DNA from: Salinarimonas rosea DSM 21201
GTDB taxonomy: Bacteria > Pseudomonadota > Alphaproteobacteria > Rhizobiales > Beijerinckiaceae
Direction of reading: 5' to 3'
Length of the DNA stretch: 64,000 bases
Assembly: GCF_000429045.1 (NCBI RefSeq)
Contig: NZ_AUBC01000001.1
Location: 65,744 to 129,743, forward strand
Positions within the stretch are counted from its first letter, which is position 1. Each line of letters starts with the position of its first letter. Both the position numbers and the translations under genes were made by a program. Below the pieces are notes generated by a model. That model had not been told where the DNA came from, searched no databases, and saw nothing but the letters and a program-made list of their open reading frames with translations. This document shows, piece after piece, positions 60,774 to 64,000 of this stretch.

Positions 60774-60790
60774 GGACGGCTCTCCTTTTT

Positions 60791-60824
60791 GTTCGATGTC
60801 GAACTGTATAGTTCAACGTCGAAC
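60791..60824. promoter_or_regulatory. Two tandem palindromes at the nitroreductase-marR promoter
   Basis: GTTCGA-TG-TCGAAC (60791-60804, perfect) and GTTCAA-CG-TCGAAC (60811-60824, one mismatch) lie 20 bp apart centre to centre, on the same DNA face. On the minus strand a TATACA -10-like box lies between them. They end about 18 bp before the ATG. Typical of a regulator that binds as a pair of dimers; the MarR of the same operon is the candidate. Confidence 0.7.
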
Positions 60825-60903
60825 CAAAAGAAAGAGCGAAGGTCGACGAGAGCGCCACGAGGGGACCGGGCGCCGCGCCGACGCCCCGATCGGACGCCCC
60901 GGC

Positions 60904-61611
60904 TCAGCGCCCGCCGCCCCCGTCGACCCCCGCGCGCAGCGCGCGGTGATGCGCGAGATAGCCCGCGAGGTCGCGCCCCGGTTGGTGCGCGAACGGCTGC
61001 GCGCCGAGCGCCGCCTCGCCGCTCCGGTCCAGGCGGAAATCGCGGAAGGCCTCGCGTCCCTCGTCCCAGGCGCCGAGCAGCCAGCAATCGGTCGCGGCGG
61101 TGATCGCCAGCGGCCGCACCCGCCTGCGGCTGCGCGCTCCGTCGAGCGCCACGTAGGCGAAGCTGGCCGGCAGGCGCTCGCGGATCGCGCGGCGGAACAG
61201 CGCCGCGACGGGAGGCGCCTTCCCGGATGCGCGGCGAACGGCCGCGAGCGGGGACGCCTCCAGAGCGCCGGCGCCGGGCTGCGGCAGCGCGGCCTCGAGC
61301 TTCGCCCGGGCCTCGGCGGCCGCACGCGCCAGGTCGGGGTCGCCGGCCGCGATCACGAACGCGGCGCCGAGCGCCAGGGCCTCGACCTGCTCGTGCGTGA
61401 ACGCGAAGGCCGGGAGCTCGTAGCCCCGCCCGGCGACGTAGCCGAAGCCCGCGGCGCCGTCGATCGGGACACCCGACGCCTGGAGGTGTGCGACATCGCG
61501 ATAGATCGTCCGTTCGGAGACCTCGAGCGCCGCTCCGATCTGCCGAGCGGTGAGGACCCGCCCGCCACGCAGCAAGCCCATGATGCGGAAAAGGCGCTCG
61601 GCCCGGCGCAT
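60904..61611 (-). CDS. WYL-domain transcriptional regulator (YafY/DeoR-like)
   Basis: A 235-residue regulator: winged helix RRAERLFRIMGLLRGGRVLT, RQIGAALEVSERTIYRDVAH, then WYL-type domain (VRPLAITAATDCWLLGAWDE, FRDFRLDRSGEA). The canonical W-Y-L triplet reads C-W-L-L. It senses small ligands or nucleic acids in other systems. ATG 61611 follows AGGAGG on the minus strand; the palindrome at 61621-61644 is directly upstream. Divergent from the exported protein at 61692, a probable target. Confidence 0.88.
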   Translation of the reverse strand: MRRAERLFRIMGLLRGGRVLTARQIGAALEVSERTIYRDVAHLQASGVPIDGAAGFGYVAGRGYELPAFAFTHEQVEALALGAAFVIAAGDPDLARAAAEARAKLEAALPQPGAGALEASPLAAVRRASGKAPPVAALFRRAIRERLPASFAYVALDGARSRRRVRPLAITAATDCWLLGAWDEGREAFRDFRLDRSGEAALGAQPFAHQPGRDLAGYLAHHRALRAGVDGGGGR

Positions 61612-61620
61612 GGCGCGATC

Positions 61621-61644
61621 CTCCTGACAGCATGCTGGCAGGAG
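61621..61644. promoter_or_regulatory. 24-bp palindrome upstream of the WYL regulator
   Basis: CTCCTG-A-CAGCATGCTG-G-CAGGAG; all but one pair match, and its left arm is the Shine-Dalgarno of the WYL gene. It sits in the 80-bp spacer to the divergent gene and may control both. Confidence 0.6.
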
Positions 61645-61691
61645 CCGTAGCGTAAGTACGAGCCTGCGACCACACAGGAGAGAGCCGCACC

Positions 61692-62048
61692 ATGAACCGT
61701 CCCGCATCCATCGTCGCACTTGCCGCCGCCCTCGCCTCCGCGCCGGCCTCGGCCGAGCCGGCCTATGAGATCGTGCTGTACAGGGTTCCCGATCCCGCCA
61801 CCGCCGATGCCGAGCGTGCCCGCGCGGAGCAGCACGTGCGGGCCCTTCCCGGCTTCGTCGGCTGGACGACGCTGATCGACACGTCCGATCCGACGAGGCG
61901 CGTCGACATCGTCGTCTGGCGATCGCTCCCCGAGGCGCAGGCCGCGGGTCGGCAGGTCCAGTCGGATCCGCGCTTCGCCGCGTTCATGGCGAGCATCGGC
62001 GCGGTCGACGGCTTCGGCCATTTCCGCGAGGCTGCCACCGCCGAATGA
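61692..62048 (+). CDS. Small exported protein with an ABM/dimeric alpha-beta barrel-like domain
   Basis: A 118-residue protein with a signal sequence (SIVALAAALASAPASA, cleavage near ASA-EP) and a 95-residue domain YEIVLYRVPDPATADAERAR, LPGFVGWTTLIDTSDPTRRV and DIVVWRSLPEAQAAGRQVQS. That pattern resembles antibiotic-biosynthesis-monooxygenase-like dimeric barrels, but an exported one is unusual; heme- or small-molecule binding is possible. Divergent from the WYL regulator gene; function unknown. Confidence 0.7.
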   Translation: MNRPASIVALAAALASAPASAEPAYEIVLYRVPDPATADAERARAEQHVRALPGFVGWTTLIDTSDPTRRVDIVVWRSLPEAQAAGRQVQSDPRFAAFMASIGAVDGFGHFREAATAE

Positions 62049-62146
62049 GGCGCCGGCGCGTGGGTGAAGCGGGTCGGCGTCGTCGCCGGCCCGGACCGCG
62101 CCGAACGCGTTTGCCGCCGGCCCGTTGCGGTGCTAGAGCCTCGCGC

Positions 62147-63433
62147 ATGACGCAGACGAGATCCCCCCGCGGCGGTCCCCGCCCGACTTCGCGCAAGCTC
62201 GCGCGGCAGGACGCCGGCGCGCGCAAGGACGCGCGGCCGCGGGCGGGCAAGGCCGCGAAGCCGGCCGCGGGCGGCAAGCCGGGCAAGCCGGGAAAGCCCG
62301 CCACCAAGCCCCCTGCCGCACGCACGGCGAAGCCGGCCGCCGCGACGTCGCAGGCCGGGGCCTCGCGCCCCGGCGCGCCCGGTGTCGCGGGCGATCTTCC
62401 GCCCAAGCGCGTCCAGCGCGCCGCCGCCGCGGCTACCCTCGCCACGGGCATCCAGACCCTCGTCGTCGAGCCGGACGAGGGAGAGATGCGGCTCGACCGT
62501 TTCCTGTCGGCGCGCTTCCCGCAGCTCGCCTTCACCCACATCCAGCGGATCATCCGCACCGGGCAGCTGCGGGTCGACGGCAAGCGCATGAAGCCCAACG
62601 AGCGGCTCGCCGCGGGCCAGAGCGTCCGCGTGCCGCCTCTCAAGATGGAGGAGCAGCGGCCGCGCTCGCCGACGCGCAACGAGAGCGACGTCGCCTTCCT
62701 GCAGTCGATCACCCTCTACGAGGACAAGGACGTCCTCGTCCTCAACAAGCCCGCAGGCCTCGCCTCGCAGGGCGGATCGGGCACGACGCGCCACGTCGAC
62801 GGCTTGCTGGAGGCGCTGCGCGACGAGAAGGGCGAGAAGCCGCGCCTCGTCCACCGCCTCGACAAGGAGACCGCCGGCTGCCTCGTGGTGGCGAAGTCGC
62901 GCTTCGCGGCGAGCGTGCTCGCCAAGAGCTTTCGCTCGCGGGTCACGCGCAAGGTCTACTGGGCGATCGTGGCCGGCGTGCCGAAGACGCGCCAGGGCCG
63001 CGTCTCGACCTACATCGCCAAGGAGATGCTGCCCGACGGCGACAGCCGCATGCGCGTCGCCCAGCACGGGGACGACGGGGCGGAGCACGCGCTGACCTAC
63101 TATGCGGTGATCGAGCAGTCGGCGCGAAAGCTCACGTGGGTCTCGCTGAAGCCGGTGACCGGGCGCACGCACCAGCTGCGCGTCCACATGGCCTCCGTCG
63201 GGCACCCGATCATCGGCGACCCCAAGTATTTCAACGTCGAGAACTGGGAGCTGCCCGGCGGCATCCAGAACAGGCTCCACCTGCTGGCGCGCCGGATCGT
63301 GGTCCCGCATCCGCGCACGGGCAAGCCCATCGACGTCACGGCGCCGCTGCCGCCGCACATGCAGCAGACCTTCAACCTCCTGGGCCTCGAGACGGACGCC
63401 TACGATCCGATCGTCGAGGCTCCGGAGGAGTGA
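62147..63433 (+). CDS. rluC: RluC/RluD-family 23S rRNA pseudouridine synthase
   Basis: A 428-residue enzyme. After an 85-residue Lys/Ala/Pro-rich tail the S4 RNA-binding domain begins at about 114 (RLDRFLSARFPQLAFTHIQR), then the catalytic domain with Asp239 in VHRLDKETAG, VLNKPAGLASQGG and GRTHQLRVHMASVGHPIIGD. It isomerises U in 23S rRNA; the exact site is not predicted. ATG 62147 chosen; an in-frame ATG earlier gives an Arg-rich run. It is followed by a small acidic protein gene and a HAD gene, a grouping common in Rhizobiales. Confidence 0.93.
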   Translation: MTQTRSPRGGPRPTSRKLARQDAGARKDARPRAGKAAKPAAGGKPGKPGKPATKPPAARTAKPAAATSQAGASRPGAPGVAGDLPPKRVQRAAAAATLATGIQTLVVEPDEGEMRLDRFLSARFPQLAFTHIQRIIRTGQLRVDGKRMKPNERLAAGQSVRVPPLKMEEQRPRSPTRNESDVAFLQSITLYEDKDVLVLNKPAGLASQGGSGTTRHVDGLLEALRDEKGEKPRLVHRLDKETAGCLVVAKSRFAASVLAKSFRSRVTRKVYWAIVAGVPKTRQGRVSTYIAKEMLPDGDSRMRVAQHGDDGAEHALTYYAVIEQSARKLTWVSLKPVTGRTHQLRVHMASVGHPIIGDPKYFNVENWELPGGIQNRLHLLARRIVVPHPRTGKPIDVTAPLPPHMQQTFNLLGLETDAYDPIVEAPEE

Positions 63434-63480
63434 GCGAGACGACCCCGAACCGGCGCGATACGCCGAAAGGAAGCACGACG

Positions 63481-63774
63481 ATGTTCACCCTCGAGATCGG
63501 CGGCCGCGCCGTCGCCGTCACCGACGCCACCCCCGAGGCGGAAGCCCGCGAGCTGCTCGAGAGCCTCGCCGACGAGATGATCGAGCTCGAGAGCGAGGGC
63601 AAGCAGATCTGGGACGGCGAGAGCCCGCTCCACGTCCGCCCGGCGACGGAGGACGAGATCGACGCCTTCGACGAGGCGGAGATGGACGAGGAGCCCGAGG
63701 AGGACGACGAGCCGATCGTCATGTTCCTCATCCCCGTCGACGGCCTCGAGGAGGACGACGAGGACGAGGACTGA
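63481..63774 (+). CDS. Small acidic protein of unknown function
   Basis: A 97-residue, strongly acidic protein: MFTLEIGGRAVAVTDATPEA, LLESLADEMIELESEGKQIW, then a Glu/Asp-rich tail (DEAEMDEEPEEDDEP and DGLEEDDEDED). ATG 63481 follows AAAGGAAG. Not recognised; acidic proteins of this kind may bind ribosomes or cations. It lies between rluC and the HAD phosphatase with a 1-bp gap to the latter, so the three are likely one unit. Confidence 0.7.
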   Translation: MFTLEIGGRAVAVTDATPEAEARELLESLADEMIELESEGKQIWDGESPLHVRPATEDEIDAFDEAEMDEEPEEDDEPIVMFLIPVDGLEEDDEDED

Positions 63775-63775
63775 C

Positions 63776-64000
63776 ATGGCCCGCCTGCGCCTCGTCATCC
63801 TGGACGTCGACGGCACGCTCGTCGACAGCCAGGCCATCATCGTCGAGGCGCAGGTGCGCACCTTCCGCGCGCACGGGCTCACCCCGCCGACGCGGGAGCG
63901 CTCCCTCTCGATCGTCGGCCTGTCGCTGCCGGAGGCCTTCCGCGTCCTCGTCGGCGAGGACGGGCCGTGGGCGGCGATGGCGCAGACCTATCGCGAGGTG
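63776..64000 (+). CDS. HAD-superfamily phosphatase, N-terminal fragment
   Basis: Only the first 75 codons are in the window; the gene runs off the right edge. Residues 7-17 are motif I (VILDVDGTLVD) with the nucleophilic Asp at 10 and acid Asp at 12. The following helices (IIVEAQVRTFRAHGLTPPTR) are the class I cap start, as in phosphoglycolate-phosphatase-like enzymes. Its substrate cannot be assigned. It starts 1 bp after the acidic protein. Confidence 0.85.
   Translation, partial: MARLRLVILDVDGTLVDSQAIIVEAQVRTFRAHGLTPPTRERSLSIVGLSLPEAFRVLVGEDGPWAAMAQTYREV

Noticed and set aside
60791-60824. Possible alphaproteobacterial LexA boxes (GTTC-N7-GTTC).
   Set aside because: Spacing and orientation are those of inverted repeats GTTC-N6-GAAC, not direct GTTC repeats.

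Overview
The window is high-GC (roughly 70% by eye) alphaproteobacterial chromosome, most likely from order Hyphomicrobiales (Rhizobiales). Supporting markers are a MucR/Ros regulator, an HWE-type histidine kinase, an RpoH sigma factor, a petPR-like MarR/OmpR pair, HflKC followed by a DUF2065 protein and DegP, and DUF6456, DUF1203 and DUF2892 proteins. A strong candidate for ferredoxin-dependent 8-vinyl reductase (BciB/HCAR family) beside a BLUF photoreceptor suggests a lineage that makes, or once made, bacteriochlorophyll. The species cannot be fixed from the sequence alone. Most DNA is densely packed with genes, many joined by 1-4 bp stop/start overlaps; no phage, IS element or CRISPR array was recognised.

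Layout. 1-9.3 kb: tail of a HAD hydrolase, a GNAT, a PAS-HWE kinase with a Nudix hydrolase, then glycogen phosphorylase and glycogen synthase on either side of two GSTs (one nu-class). 9.3-21.2 kb: a kinase-fold phosphotransferase with a P1B-type ATPase, the envelope-quality set degP/DUF2065/hflC/hflK, an overlapping folA/GNAT/Rossmann operon, a Rieske-FAD reductase and DUF6456. 21.4-25.4 kb: a redox/light neighbourhood of MucR lacking zinc ligands, the BciB candidate, a Crp/Fnr regulator and a BLUF protein closed by a strong terminator. 25.4-29.7 kb: DMT exporter, DUF2892, nucleotidyltransferase, hipBA and tRNA-Arg(ACG). 29.8-37.9 kb: a sensor kinase with a flavin disulfide reductase, an 800-bp gene-poor stretch holding three abutting hairpins, an XRE regulator, a polyamine-deacetylase-like protein, cutA, nadK, and a CheY-like/HPt-like pair.

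38-48.8 kb: an isocitrate dehydrogenase with a C-terminal extension, a bicarbonate-uptake pair sbtA-sbtB, a tiny 14-codon gene with an almost perfect Shine-Dalgarno, a PaaK-like ligase, a dipeptide epimerase, and a four-gene Mla/MCE lipid-transport operon whose MlaD carries a long internal repeat array. 48.8-54.8 kb: petP-petR-sensor kinase divergent from ilvE, an MNT/HEPN toxin-antitoxin-like pair, and a flavin reductase/nitroreductase pair. 54.9-64 kb: a secreted protein, rhomboid protease, CBS protein, rpoH with a sigma32-like promoter, a methyltransferase, a Tat-exported nitroreductase with MarR and tandem operators, a WYL regulator divergent from a small exported protein, an RluC-type pseudouridine synthase, an acidic small protein and the start of a HAD phosphatase.

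Themes are carbon storage and bicarbonate uptake, envelope maintenance, redox and light sensing, and several small self-regulated modules whose operators can be read as palindromes beside the regulator gene. Functions are assigned from motifs and family resemblance read by eye; no database search was run.
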